Source: Vitellaria paradoxa (Eukaryota; Streptophyta; Magnoliopsida; Ericales; Sapotaceae). From it: a stretch of DNA of 64,000 nt. Under the pieces are notes generated by a model. The model was not told the DNA's origin, did not search any database, and saw only the letters and a list, made by a program, of their open reading frames with translations. Every line of letters starts with the position of its first letter. Position 1 is the first letter of the stretch. Position numbers and translations under genes: made by a program. The stretch spans positions 9,150,342 to 9,214,341 of the forward strand of contig CM034234.1 of NCBI GenBank assembly GCA_019916065.1. Reading direction: 5' to 3'. This document shows, piece by piece, positions 24,932 through 38,063 of this stretch.

Positions 24932-25704
24932 TGTTGGAATTCATGGTTTTAACTATGAATTTTTATTGACTTAAGCAATATTTATAGGGTTCCATATATA
25001 TTAATTATGGATCAAATGTGGAATTAATATAATTATGTAAGAATATAATTCCATGAATTCACATGTTCAAAACCATGAATTATATGAATGAAAATAGGCT
25101 TCAAAGTGAGGACCAAAGTGGGCCTGAATAAATTTTGGGCTCAATTAATCTTATTTTAGATTTTGAGCTTAAATAATTTTTTGGCCATTAACTTAATCTA
25201 ACTATTAACCCGGTCCAATTATTATTTCCAAAACTACGTCGTTTTGGAGTGTCCTTCTTTAACAGACATGTCTGTTCTATGAACAGATGCCCCTCTTCAT
25301 GAATGGTGGTGTCTATTCTTCCAATAGACATGGCTAATGGCTAATTATTTAAACATTCATCCTTGCATAAAAAGGGGGTTGGATTTTTTGCATTAAAAAA
25401 TATTGCATACAAAATTCTTTTGCATAAGAAAATTTCATTTGCACAAAGAGTGCAAGCAAAGTATTGGTTCGTAAGAACACACAAATTGTCGCTTCCTTTT
25501 GTGTGTATGTGTGATCATTCTATCCTGGGAGACTGACGTCCGTTAAAACCAGAAGCCTTGTGGAGGCGAATGCAGTCTTAAGGAGATAGTGTCCAACACT
25601 ACGGCTTGATCAGTGAATTTGATTTTCTGCACAAAATTGTAAGTTCAATTTAATGATATTTATTTTCTCAAAACAGTGACTGAATTTGACTAATTTTTCC
25701 AACA
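24932..25704 (+). repeat. 3' LTR of the copia element
   Basis: 773 bp. It matches the 5' LTR with scattered indels (for example near 24970-25000 and 25390-25440) and substitutions. The 15-base segment complementary to the primer site has one mismatch here (25568-25582). Confidence 0.92.
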
Positions 25705-26179
25705 ATAGTTTCCATGCATGTAATTTTCTCCAAAACTTTTTTTTTCTTCAGGTAGGTAAGTTTTTGGAACTTAAAAGACTTGTTTAAGTCATATATATGT
25801 ACATGCACTGTCAATTAAATTTTTGTACATTTTTAAGTTATAACTAGAAAATAGTGTATTCGCGGAGTAAAAAATCGACTATATTTTTTGCGACCGCTTA
25901 TAGCTGTCGGCAAGTGAGTGGTTGCTAATAATTCGCGCTGACTATTCGTCACATTAAAACTTGCAAGAAGTATATTAGCGACAATTTGGCGACTGCTTTT
26001 AGTGGTCGTTAATACACGGACTTATCTCGGGTAGAGAGTTTTCTCTTTTTTTCCCCCTTTCTCTTTTTTTTCTCCCTCTATCTTTTTTCCTCCCCCCTTC
26101 TCTATTCCTGCGCCCCCTACCCCCTGCTCTCGCCTTCCCCCGTCGGAAGACCACTGCCACTCCGTCGAATGAATCGATC

Positions 26180-26900
26180 AGGTGATCCCCCCATCCCCCT
26201 TCCTTCTCTCTCCTAAGCTAGCTTTATCTCTCTTTCTTTTATATATATATATAATTAACTTTTATTTTTTGTTTATTTTTTTAGTTTTGTTGAGTTTATT
26301 GTCGATCAACTTTTTCGTTCCTTTACATCTTCAAGTATGTTTGTGGAATCTATTTTGTTTGTTTTTGTTTATTTTTCCAGTTTTTTTGTTTAACCCTATA
26401 GCCTATTGTTTCTTGTGTTGGTTCTGGGTATTGAAATATGTTGGAATATGTTGAAATATCTTAGAAGATGCTATTTTGTTACTTTTTTTTTTAGCCACTA
26501 TATTTTGCTATAACATTGTTGGAATATTTTTTGTTGTTGGAAAATGTTGTTTAATTTTTTTTGACACTATTTTGTTATGATGTTTATTTCTGCAATTTTG
26601 TTGCTGTTGTTTCAGGTTTGCAAAGATGGCTATTGGTATTTAATTTTTCTACTATTTTATTGTTTTTGGTGCTGTTATATTTGTAAAAATTACCTGCTAT
26701 TTTTGTTTTGGGTATTTTAAATTAGTTAAGTTATGAAATTATAATAAAAAATTGTTTAAATTATAATATTAAATTAATAATATTATAACTAAACTTACAA
26801 TGTTAAATAATACTATATATTAAATTAGTTAAATTATAATATTAAATTATAATAATAATATAACTAATTAAATTATAATAAATTAATTAATATTGTAGTA
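26180..26900. other. T-rich, then AT-rich DNA inside the CACTA element
   Basis: A strongly T-rich stretch (26200-26740) holds a 90-codon open frame (26182-26454) rich in Leu/Phe/Ile. Composition explains the frame and no homology is recognised. Confidence 0.5.
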
Positions 26901-26939
26901 ATTATATTAAATTATAATATTAACAAAATAATAATATTT

Positions 26940-27835
26940 AATTACTTAAATTAATAACTAATACACAAACCCCTAATCTTACATGGGCCCAATCTAATTC
27001 AATATTAATAATATAAGAAAACTAAGTAAAATAATAATATTATAACATTGTAATTAGTTAATTAACAATATTAATTTATAATATTTAATTAGTTAAATTA
27101 ATAACTAATACACAAACCTTCATCTTACTTAGACCCAATCCAATATATTGGGTCCAATCCATTTCAATATTAATAATATAAGAAAATTAGGTAAAATAAT
27201 ATATTATAATATTATAATTACATAATTAATAATAATTTAATTAGTTAAATGAATAACTAATACACAAACTCCTAATCTACTTGGCCTCAATCTAATCCAA
27301 TTCAATCCAATATTAATAATATCAGAAAATTAGATAAAATAATAATACTATAATATTATAGTTAGGTAATTAATTATAGTAAATTAATAATATTAAATTA
27401 GTTAAATTAATAGCCAATATACAAACCCCTAATCTAACTTGGGCCGAATCAAATATTTTTTTGGGCCCAACCCAATATCTTTCATCGACCCAATCCAATC
27501 AAATATTAATAATGTAAGAGAATTAGGTGAAATAATAATATCATAATAGTATAATTAGCTAATTAATAATTGTTGATTAATAATATTCAATTAGTTAAAT
27601 TAATAGTTAATATACAAATCTCTAATCTTACTTGGACCCGATCCAATATCTTACTTGAGCTAATAAAATATCTTTTTTAGGCCTAATCCAATCAAATATT
27701 AATAAAATAAGGAAATTATGTAAAACAATAATATTATAATTAGCTAATTAATAATATTTGATTAATTAAATTAATAGCTAATATACAAACATCTAATCTT
27801 AATTTGGCCCAATCTAATTAATAATATTAAAATAT
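26940..27835. repeat. Degenerate tandem repeat, six units of about 145-195 bp
   Basis: Each unit contains AATAGCTAATA(C/T)ACAAACCCCTAATCTTACTTGGGCCCAATC-like sequence. The ATACACAAAC/ATATACAAAC word starts at 26961, 27108, 27260, 27417, 27610 and 27781. The units lie inside the CACTA element and are not coding. Confidence 0.8.
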
Positions 27836-28200
27836 CATAAGAATAATAAGAGTAATAGTAATAATAGTATTGAATAATATTAAAAACAGTAATAATAATA
27901 GTAGTGATAATATTTAATAATAAAAGTAGTAATAATATTAAATAATAATAGAAATAGTAATAATAATAGTAGTAGTAGTAATACCAATTATAAAAATAAT
28001 GTTAGAAATAGTAATAATAATAGTAGTAATAATATTAAATATTAATAATAGAAATAGTAGTTATAATAATAGTAATAATATTAAATTATAATCTTACGAT
28101 AGTACTATAATATATATTAAATAATAGTAATAGTATATTAAAAATAGTAATAATAATAGTAATAATATTAATTATAAGAAATAATGTTAAATTATAATCT
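27836..28200. repeat. Imperfect AAT/AGT trinucleotide array
   Basis: Interspersed TAATAATAGTAGTAATAAT-like repeats follow directly after the tandem units. Low complexity, no gene. Confidence 0.8.
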
Positions 28201-28689
28201 TAGGAATAATATTATAAAACCCAACATATTGTTCTAAATAATAGTATAATAAATTACATGAGTGCAATTAAAATTATTACTTTGGCCCAATCCAATCTTA
28301 TAATATTACTTGAGTTGATCTTATCAACCTAAATCCAATCCAAAAGAAACTTAAAACTGCTTTACTTTATTGTAAGTTAGGAAACAAACAAAAACTTAGA
28401 ACTTGTTTACCTTATTTTAAATTAGGAAACAAACAAAATTTAGAACTATTTTACTTTATTCATTTGTAAGCATTAGTGAAACTTAGACCCATTTGAGAAT
28501 CTTTTACGCCACCATTTGGTATCCTTAGGTAATGGATTAGGTTTTCGACTAGGTTCGTCTTTTTTCTGATGAACACGTAGGAAATGACGCACACAATTCT
28601 TGAATTGTCCAATTCAGATAAACAAAGTGTATGTATCCGATCGAGAGGTACATGAACACATTGAAAAAGTATGCACATAACAAAGTTCA

Positions 28690-29560
28690 ACTGGAGGCAT
28701 CCATACCAGAGATTATTTGATAGATGAGTACACCAATTTTTACATTGTATATCTTAACAATGATGTCCAAGCAAAATTAACCAGGCTAAAGCAGATAAAT
28801 GAATGTTTTGTTGGGCAGGGCACGTTATTTGATCTCAACCACTTCAAGTGAATCCAAACTCATCGGTTTGTACTCTTCAACACCCAATCAGTTGTGCTAT
28901 TGAATCAGTAAGTCATTTCTCCTTATAGAGAGTAATTGTGTAGCACTTGTAATAATTATTGTGCTTATGGGTAACACAATTTGATTTGCGTTGCAAGAGA
29001 CACATAAATAAGCTGAAACGGACATGTCTTGCATAACAGATAGTCAAATTCAGAGATCCCATTATCAATTTTTTCATGACTGGTTTAAGAATTACGTACG
29101 TATTAAATATTTACATATACTTTTGCATGTCTTGTCACATTACTTTAAATTTCTATTCAACTAATATGTGAAAAACTATGTAACTTTAAATTTATGAAGC
29201 ACTAGTGATCTTACTTTGACCAATGAAATGAACCAGTTAGCCGATGGTGCTTATACGATGACCCAACGTTATACAACTTACAACATCAATGGGTTTCGAT
29301 TTCACAAACAGGTAGATGATAGGCACATTAAGCAAAATAGTGGTATTAGTTGTGCATCTGTTGACGATGATTACTACTATGCCTAATTGAACGATATTAT
29401 TGAAGTCGTATATAATCGCAGTTTGAGATTTCTATTGTTCAAGTATGACTAGACCAATCTAATTCATGGGGTTAAAACTAATAAATACCAGTTCAAATTG
29501 GTAAACTTTAACAATTTGTTATACTGGGATGCACGAATACGACATAAACCCTACATACTG
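28690..29560 (+). pseudogene. CACTA transposase remnant (DUF4218/DUF4216-like)
   Basis: In translation with frame changes one sees HRFVLFNTQSV (near 28860), FHDWFKNYV (near 29070), then LADGAYTMTQRYTTYNINGF, with RFHKQVDDRHIKQNSG following (29235-29345), DDDYYYA, and NKYQFKLVNFNNLLYW (29490-29530). These match the order of conserved words at the C-terminal end of plant CACTA transposases. Several stops and frame changes are present, so no functional transposase can be made. Confidence 0.7.
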
Positions 29561-30379
29561 GGTCGATAACATAGCAAGTTTATTATGTCAGAGATTGAGT
29601 CAATCATAACTGGCAAATTATTGTTAAAATGTCAAGAAATGAGGTGTTTCAAATCGAATGCAATGAGGCAGATATTGATACATTTGCCCAATAAATTCTT
29701 GATGAGGATGCAATCGTTCAACGTAAGGAAGATGTTAATTACGTTAGGGAGACGATCGAAGGAGATACTGTTAACTTACAAAACTAATAAAAGGTTGTGT
29801 ACTTTTTTATGCAAATAAAGTTTATTTTCAATATTTATTTTTTTAAAATTATAATAAATCTATCTTCTAACATATATGCAAACATGTTCGGACACTCTAG
29901 GAGGAGATCTGATTTTTTATCAATGACCGAGCATCTTGGCCTATCATATGCAGGCAGTAGCTCGATAAACGCCATCTGCCATCACCCTCCACGTTGACAC
30001 GTCCTTCGACGCATAATCAGGCACATTCAGTATTTGACTATATATTGGCAAGTATAAATTGTTAGTTTAAGATTTTTTTAGCCATTAAAATTTATTCTTT
30101 TGACTCATTAAAATTAATATTTTGTATGCAACAGATTCTCCCATTTCTAGTAGATCTTCCAAGTTCGGTAGAGGACCTTCAAAGGCATTGCCATAGTTGA
30201 ACTGTGAGTCACAGTGAATGACCGTGGAATGAGATGACTCACCCCACCCAGTGAGGAAGACCGGACTATCCTTTATTTCTCAGGTTAGACATATAGTTCA
30301 GAATCCAATCAGATTCCCGTTGACCACCCTCAATTGGGATGCTTTCCCACCCGACGCATTCGAGGGCCTTTGGGCCAAG

Positions 30380-31440
30380 GTACATGTATCATAATTTGCT
30401 TATATTATACGTGGTGTTTGTGTTGAAACTTACAATATTAAACAATATTATGTAATTTGTCATCTTCAATCTAATGTGGTTAGGATTCCTCCAGACTTTC
30501 AAGACGTTTGTTACGGCAAGTACGGGAAGATGCGTAAGATTCATAAGAACAAGGCCAAGTTTAGCAATTAGAAGGGCCATAAGATTGATCCTGATATCGT
30601 TCAACAGGTCTCGCAGGGCATCCTCCCCCACTAATGGGTTGAGCTCGTCAGTTATTGGTTAAGCAACAAGGTATGGGTAAGTAGATTGTGTTCTAAATTT
30701 TTTTTCTTTTAAGTTTTTAAGTTATAAAACGTAACTTACAAAAACTAATCGGTAAGAAATGAAAATAAGAGGAAGCCGTAAAGAACTTGCGAAACCGAGG
30801 GTTTTAGGGCCTTGGCCACAAGGAGGAAACTTGACACTTTACGTAGATCCACTACGAGGTAAAATATTAGCCTACTACGTAAAAATTTCATTTATTTTCA
30901 TGTCATACGATAATAAGCTATTAACATATAATTTGCCACTCAACAGTTAGGGAAGCAAAGGTAGAGGACTGATTGGATAGTCATGTGGTTACAGACTCAC
31001 AATGAGGATTCACTGGAGGTTCAAGCCATACGGGTAATTAATTTATATATTTTAGCCAATGAGCATATTAATCTTCATTTTGGGTAATTACTTATTTTTT
31101 CTTATCCATCTTATCTTGTTTTCCTTAGAATCACTTTTAGGCACGTTTGGCCGAGCTGCCGGTAGATGAGAAGGAGTTTGAGGCGAGGAAAGATGAGATA
31201 TTCTTCTCTATCGTCGGACGTGATGACCACGAATGCATGCTTACGCGTGGTGCGAGCATTCCATACCGTTCTTTCACACGAGCAAAGGCATCTTCCCAAC
31301 CCAAATGCCGCGACAAGAACCTACTCCAAACCCTCCGTGCGAAAATTAGCGCATGAGATGCATCGTTTCAAGCCAAGATGATGGCCGAGATGGAGAACCA
31401 CTTATCTCAGTGTCAGAGCCATCCTCCCCCTTCTCAAGTT
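30380..31440 (+). pseudogene. CACTA second-gene remnant (Transposase_24-like)
   Basis: The reading WVELVSYWLSNK near 30636-30671 fits the W..LV.YW.S.K pattern of plant Transposase_24 proteins. Downstream, a piece with LPVDEKEFEARKDEIFFSIV and GRDDHECMLTRG (31150-31250) resembles the glycine-arginine region that follows in this family. Exon-like pieces are separated by AT-rich gaps and stops. Identification rests on short motifs. Confidence 0.5.
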
Positions 31441-32299
31441 AGAAATATTAATTTTCGTATTTATAACTAATTAAAATTTTATAAATTTATTTATTTGTGT
31501 TTTGTTGTCATATTCTTATTCACTTATTGTTTCATTATAAGACTGGACAATGGCAGCTGGCCCTCCTAGACTGGATTAAGGTAATTCTAATCGGCATATT
31601 TTATTTTTTGTATTTTGTAAATTAATTATTTGTTTTCTTTTTCTTTTTGTGCACATTTGTATATAACAAATTTTATAATTAAATTTTGTACTGTTTTTGT
31701 TTATATAAGTGAATATATTTATTTTATTTTATTTAAAAATTTTCTATTACATGTGTAATTTAAATTATGACCAAATTAAATTAATTTAGAAATAAATATT
31801 TACAAATAAATAATATAAATAATAAATGAATTTTAAAAATTAATAAAAAAAGTAATTATAAATTAATAAATTTTTTTAAAAAAATTAAAAATCTTATTCG
31901 TTGTCATATGTGTTTGCTAATAAAAAAAACATTGAATCTAAAAATATAATTAAAAATAAATATAAAATTAATCCACTTTTGGGATCGTTAGAGGCGGTCG
32001 TTAATAAAGACCAAGCGATCGCTAATGTCTTCCCGCCACATGACGAGGACTTGGCTCAAAGTTCGCAGGAAAGAATTAGTAACCGTTTGGTCTTTATCAG
32101 CTACCACCTCAAACGATCGCAAAAGATCTCCACTTAAATTCATTGGCGATTGTCACTATAATTGCTAATAGTTGTTAGCAACGACACAATTACGATCCTC
32201 TCCTAACAGTCACTAAAACTTATCAGCAATCGTTGTGCCTTTTTAGCGACCGTCAGTGACTATCACTTGCTGGTTACTAAAACATTAGTTTCAATATTG

Positions 32300-33640
32300 T
32301 TAATTTGAAATTATTTTTTTTTATTTTTTTCTTTTCTCAAAAGCAGTGTAGCCTTTAATTCAATGCGTTAATCTATACGTATATATATGTATACATATCC
32401 CACATATAAATAGACGACTGCGGTTTTGATGAAATGGGCGCATTCAAGTCGAGGATAAATACATAATTACAATGAAATACTATAAGTGTATTTCAAATGA
32501 GAAAGGAGGAAGAAAAGAAAAGGAAAAACAAAAGGTCTGAAAAAAAAAAGAAATTAAGATATGTAAAATATCAAATTAAAACACATTTTTATTTTTATGA
32601 ATTAAAAAAATATAATAAAATAAAAAGGTATTCAGCAATTAATTAATTTTTAATTTAATAACTTTTAATTTTTAAAATTTTTACTTTGTTTTCTTTTATT
32701 TTTTTGTCACAGACAAAATAAGATAAATAATTTTGAATTTCTAACACTCTATTTGAAATAGTGAATTTGATTTCATTAATTCTTATATTTTGAATTAAAA
32801 TAAGATTTTATGAGTCGAATTTAATTTTATTTCATAATTTAAATTTTGAAACTGCTATATCATTTGAATCTAACTCAAGACAATAAAATTTGATGAGAAT
32901 TCACTATTTTCTTAAATCACTTAAGTAAATAGATAAATTTATCCTCATATATATATATATATTTATCATAATTTCTATTTCCTAATAACATAGTAAATTT
33001 TGTTATTTCTTGTAACTCAATTCAATTAAATTCTTAAATTGAAACGTATGTTCCAAAAATAAAATTACATTCATCAATTTAATTTTTTATGTTAAAATAA
33101 AATCAATTTTAAGAAAGTATTGTTTCTAAACGGAGTGTGGCCTATGTTTTTTTTTTTTTTTTTTCACTTGACAACCCCTTAACCTAAACGCATACATTAA
33201 TGATTCATGAAAATCGAAATTATCTTCTAAATTTAAGGGGATGTGTAAATATGGAATTCACGAACAATGTTTAATATATACCAAAAGTCACGGGAACAAA
33301 TTAGTCGAAGTTTCCATGTCAACTCCTCATATTGGTCCCTTTCTTCTCTGCTCAACATTTTGAGGAATCTGGACTACCATGGAAGACGGTTGAAGGGAGG
33401 AAAAAACGTTAACATTTTCTCGTGTGCACATATCCATGCAATTGAAAGAACAACTAAGGTTTGATTAGTCTATGTGACATGAGTGGTGAAAATTAAAAGT
33501 CTAATATTTGACTAACAAAGTAAACCCAAAAGAAAAAAAGAAAAAGAAAAAGAAAAAACCCTCTAACATTTGTATATGTTCACACCGGAAGAAATTAAAC
33601 TTTGACTAGTTAGCTGTGTACAGTCAAGAATGCCGTCATG
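32300..33640. other. AT-rich intergenic DNA
   Basis: No gene is supported. It contains TA-rich tracts near 32948 and a T run at 33148-33164. Confidence 0.5.
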
Positions 33641-33645
33641 ACTCT

Positions 33646-33695
33646 CAAGACCGTGTTTTTTTTTTTTTTTTTGAAAGGTACAAGACCGTGTTTTT
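33646..33695 (-). mobile_element. Ultra-short retroposon scar with 15-bp target duplication
   Basis: CAAGACCGTGTTTTT occurs at 33646-33660 and 33681-33695, separated by only 20 bases (a T run then GAAAGGTA). Read on the minus strand, this is TACCTTTC plus an A tail between direct repeats, the expected product of severe 5' truncation during LINE-type target-primed reverse transcription. Confidence 0.6.
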
Positions 33696-33699
33696 AGCA

Positions 33700-35985
33700 A
33701 TGCTTGTCTGTGATAGGGTATGGTTTGCGAATTGACTACGCAATTTGAAGCCAGGTACGATGCCATTGTGCGTTAATGCGTTCTTGTGGGTTTGCATGGT
33801 GCCTCCTTTAACTCTTGTTTTCATTTAAAATTTTTATAACATTAACAATAACATGTTTGGTATCGGATAAAAATTTTAAAGATAAAAGATTATTGGGTAA
33901 TTATTATCCTGGTAATAGTTACTGGAATAACAAGTTCATAATATTTATGCTCAAAATGAGAGGATAAATATTACTTGATAATAGTTATATTATGTTTTTG
34001 TAATGCTAAAAATTTTGAAACGTAAAAATTAATTGTATTTAGAATGAGGGTAAATTGATCAAGAGGTAAAAATCAATATTTAATTTTAACAAAATATTAT
34101 AATAAAATAAATAATTATGATCATTGTTATTTTAAAAATAATTAATTTTAATAAAAAATATATTATTGAACTATATAGTTTTAAATAAAATATTAATTAT
34201 AAAAAATAATTTTATCATAAATTGATATTTCAATAGTAATTAATTTAATAATGGATTATTATTTGTTAAAAATTATTTTTATTTTGATAAAATAATTTAA
34301 TAAAATAACTAACTTTAGTTTATTCAAATAAATTATTAATTATAATAAACTATTTTTTAAAAGAGAACAACGCTGCAACTTAATAGAATATTGTTTAAAG
34401 TTTTGCAGCTGTGTAAATAAATACTTTACAAGGGTAATGAGAAAAAAAATATAAAAATTGTGATTATGATTATGTCATTGTAAAAATTAGACCCTAAACT
34501 ATACAATAATGAATGTAATTTTTTATGCATGTAATTTATTTGGCTGACATAATGAACGAGATTTTTGTTTATACAAGTGTGAAAATAGGTTATATATAGA
34601 TTCTACTCTAATAATTGAAAATATAATTTTTAAGTATTAAATCCAAACCCTTCGTATCATAGTCCATTTGAGAGTCAAATTTTTATTAGCTTTTGGTAAT
34701 TTTTTTTATAAAGTTAGCTGTAAAATTTTTTGTGTGTTTAGTTAAAAAAATAAAAATTTTTAATAATTTTTAACAACTTTTAGAAGTTCGGTAAAACAAA
34801 TATAAATTTTAATAACTTTTGATAACTTTTAGTATTTGACAAAAATTTTGATAAATTGTGAGTTGGATTAAAGTTAAATGACCGTCAATTCAACAAAAAT
34901 TGATATTTTGACAACATGTTAACTCAACAAAAATGACAACTTTTGATATTTTATCAAATATTTAGCCACTATTTGGTTTTTTTTTTTTTTGGTTTATGTC
35001 TTCAAAATTTTATAAACTCGCAACAGAAATGTATTAGTTAAATCTGTTTATATTTTTTGTTTTTAAATAAATAAAATTTTAAATAAAAAAATGTAAACAA
35101 AAAAATAAGTGCTTTCACTCTATTTTTTCTATTCCAAACATTTTTTCAATTTTTAGTACTTTATCGTTTTTTGTTGCATCATATTAATATGAAATTATTT
35201 TTAATAAATAAAATAATTAAACTAAATTAATCAAATTATTTATCTAAATTAATATGTAATATATTTTAATTAATTTAATTTTAAATAATTAATCTAAATT
35301 ATATAAAATATATTTTATTAAATTATTTTTAGTAATTAATAAAAATAAATTAATTAATTTAAATTGAATAATTTAATTTAATTTATTTATTTAATATGAA
35401 ATATATTTTATTAAATTATTTTAATTATTATGAAATATATATTATTCAATTGTTTTTAATAAATAATATAATTAAATTATAATTAATATGTTTTATATGT
35501 GCTAAATTGAATGATATAATAATTATATTTTATTCTATTATTTTTAAAGAATAATATAATTAAATTATAATTTAATATATTTTATATTTATCGAATTAAA
35601 TGATTTTTAATAAATAATTTGATTGATTAATTAAATTTAATTAATCTAATTAATTAAATTAAATTAATATGAGATATATTTTATTAAATTTAATTGATTT
35701 TTTAAAAACTAACAAAGTTAAATATTTTTTGAAAATAAAAAATTGATAATTGTAAAAAAATGTATTTCTAAACACAGTTTTAGTTTTTATTAAAAAATAA
35801 AAAATATAAAATATAAATAAATAAATATAAATAAAAAAAATAAAAACATTATCAAATGACTCCTTAAAATGCCAAAAGTTGATATATTTTTTCTCCTCGA
35901 GACGGAGCCCATGAAGGAATAATGGCTCACTAATCTATTAAAATAGTTTTACTATGAGCCCACTTGGTTGGAACCATACAACAAT
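33700..35985. other. AT-rich intergenic DNA
   Basis: Very A/T-rich, especially 35160-35690, with recurring AAATTATTTAATATGAAATATATTTT words. No gene or transposon end is recognised. Confidence 0.5.
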
Positions 35986-35990
35986 AAATA

Positions 35991-36345
35991 TTAGGGTAAA
36001 ATATAAAAAATACCTTTACAGTTTACTCTCATTATCACTTTGGTCCTACACGTTCCAATTGCAACAGTCAAATCCTTACACTTTCGGTCAAGTATCAATT
36101 CGGTCCTTCTGTTAGTTGACCGTTAAAAACAACCATTAGATTGAAAGTGACACTGAGAGAAAATTATAAATGAAATTATCATTTTATCCTCAGTCTAACG
36201 GTTATTTCTAACGGTCAACTAACGGAAAGACTAAATTGATACTTGATCAAAAGTGTAGAGATTTGACTGTTGCAATTGAAACGTGTGAGACCAAAGTGAT
36301 ACCGAGGGTAAACTGTAGGAGTATTTTTTATACTTTACCCTAAAT
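35991..36345. mobile_element. Foldback MITE with arms of about 150 bp
   Basis: The left arm (35991 to about 36142) starts TTAGGGTAAAATATAAAAAA. The right arm (about 36192-36345) is its inverse, ending TTTACCCTAA. Inside the arms are paired words such as CACTTTGGTCCTACACGT against ACGTGTGAGACCAAAGTG, and TTAGTTGACCGTTA against TAACGGTCAACTAA. The loop is about 50 bp. No coding capacity. The target duplication is unclear. Confidence 0.8.
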
Positions 36346-37450
36346 CTTATTATTATTATTATTATTATTATTTTAAGCCACAACATTAAATCTTTGTTAG
36401 GGACGGCAGAACTGCACTTTTGAGGCGGGTATGGACATACTCTTCGTAGGAATGAGAAATTTACGTAGGATTAGTTTGGGAAGAAAATCAATTTAATACT
36501 AAAAAGTTAATTCTTTAAGTGCCGAGAATCTAAAAAAGTTCTTTGGCTTTCTAAACAAAGCCTAAATCTCAATCAAGTAAAGGAGCTGTAATAGTAATTT
36601 TTACCTTATCTCATACTCACTTATATGTTAATTATATTTATATAAAAGTATATTTATATAATTTTTAATTTTAAAAAATGTCTAACAATATTATTTTAAT
36701 TTTTAAGTACAAAGGACCACGTTTATGGAAAGACGGGAATGGAAAAGAAAATTTCATCCCCTGACGGTGGTGGAACGGGAACAAGGACGGGATTGTAAAT
36801 TAATAAAGGAGAAAGTCCCCCCCCCCCGGGAGTCTATTGACATCCCGTGCCTACGCGCTGTTTGGTAACGTAATTTTTATCTAAAAAAAATTATTAATTT
36901 TTTATTTTAGAGTGTTTGGTAAATCATTAAATATTATTACTTTTCTACTTTATTACAAAAATTTCTCAACTCAAAAGTTATTAAAAGTTATCAAAAATTA
37001 CTACAAATTTTATTAAATATTTAAAAGTTACAAAACATTACTAAAAATTATTACTTATTTCACCAAACATATTAAAAATTATAATTAATAACTTATGATA
37101 AAAAAAATTACTAAAAAATTGTGCCTCAAACATCCTATATTGGATTTGGCTTACCAAAGGCAAGCAGAGGCTCTCGCTAGAGCCAAAAAAAAATTGTACG
37201 TTCATGTTAAAAGAAAATGTTTATGAACTCATGGATGGTAAATAGGAGTTACTTTCAACTAAAAACCCGGAAGTTTACTCAAGCAATAATCCCGAAATTT
37301 TGGTAAATTTTTATAAATATTGTTTTTTGCAAGGCTGTTTTGGGGACATTTGGAGTTTCAAAAAAAAGTTTAAAAAAATTAAAAGTTAGTGTTGAAGTGA
37401 TATAAAAGTAACACATTATAAAATTTAACTGAAAAAAATTAGAAATTTTG
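36346..37450. other. Intergenic DNA left of unit C
   Basis: AT-rich with an ATT array at 36348-36372 and a C run near 36818-36828. No gene is supported. Confidence 0.5.
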
Positions 37451-38063
37451 AGATTTTCTTAAAAAAATTGGAGATCTAAACAGAGTCTTTACTTATCTTT
37501 CCCTGTACCAAAAATAATACTATCATATTTTTTTTATAATTTTTCTAAAATAATTGTAGTAGAATATTATTTTTACTCTTACTTATCTAATATATATATA
37601 ACATTTACTACCATATTAAACTGCGAGAGGTTAAGGATAAAGGACACGAGTCTTAATTTTTTTTTGTTTGTTTTTATTTATTTATTTATTTATTTTTTGG
37701 GCTGTTATAGGGTATAATATGAGGGTTCATTGTTTGACATTTAATGTACTTTTTCAACCTTTTTTTTTTAGCATAATCAATAGCTTTGCTGTTGAAAGTA
37801 TTTGAATTTTTTTTTTTTTAGTCCTTCAGATTAAATATTATTTTTATATTTAAAATCCCAAAAAAAAAAAAAAACACTCTTTTTGCTCGCCCAATTCAGG
37901 AAAGATGAAAATCGCCGGGTGGGTTAATGGCCAACCAAGAAACGCGTTAGAGTCTTTGACATGCAATGTTTGGGCTGACTTCAGTGAAGGCAGGTGTCCC
38001 ACTTATTTTGTTTTTGTCGTTTTTTTTTTTTATTTTTTCAAAAGATGTTCAAAGTATATATAT

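Larger units (their letters stand above)
18615..25704 (+). mobile_element. Ty1/copia LTR retrotransposon, complete but decayed
   Basis: Two LTRs (18615-19381, 24932-25704) begin TGTTGG and end CCAACA. They are flanked by the 5-bp target duplication ATAGT (18610-18614 and 25705-25709). Internal domains run in the order gag, protease, integrase, reverse transcriptase, RNase H, which is the copia order. All are broken by frameshifts and stops. The two LTRs differ by multiple small indels and substitutions, so the insertion is not recent. Unit A has the unoccupied site near 5690. A purine tract GTGGGGGA lies just before the 3' LTR. Confidence 0.95.
13375..26180. repeat. Segmental duplication unit B (contains the 3' part of NAC-2)
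   Basis: Right copy of the A/B duplication. It begins opposite window base 1 (13375) and can be followed through NAC-2 intron 2, exon 3, the 3' flank and the CACTA 5' region. The copia element at 18615-25704 interrupts it. Since the shared sequence begins at the window edge, the duplication probably includes the 5' part of NAC-1 to the left. Confidence 0.85.
25860..32300 (+). mobile_element. Degenerate CACTA (En/Spm-like) DNA transposon
   Basis: Both ends carry clustered GCGACCG / AGTGGTCGCTAA type subterminal motifs (25885-26015 on the left; 31980-32285 on the right), as known for plant CACTA elements. Between them are remnants of the two typical coding regions: a transposase region with DUF4218/DUF4216-like pieces, and a second region with a Transposase_24-like motif. 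I could not find intact CACTA...TAGTG termini or a 3-bp target duplication, so the limits are approximate. The element predates the A/B split, because a deleted relic is in unit A. Confidence 0.65.

Noticed and set aside
25845..25860. TAGTG near 25848 as a CACTA terminus.
   Set aside because: It is in the orientation expected for the opposite end, and no matching partner or 3-bp target duplication was found, so the element borders remain unset.
26182..26454. A 90-codon hydrophobic frame as a membrane protein.
   Set aside because: It lies in a T-rich part of the decayed CACTA element. Leu/Phe/Ile content follows from T-richness.
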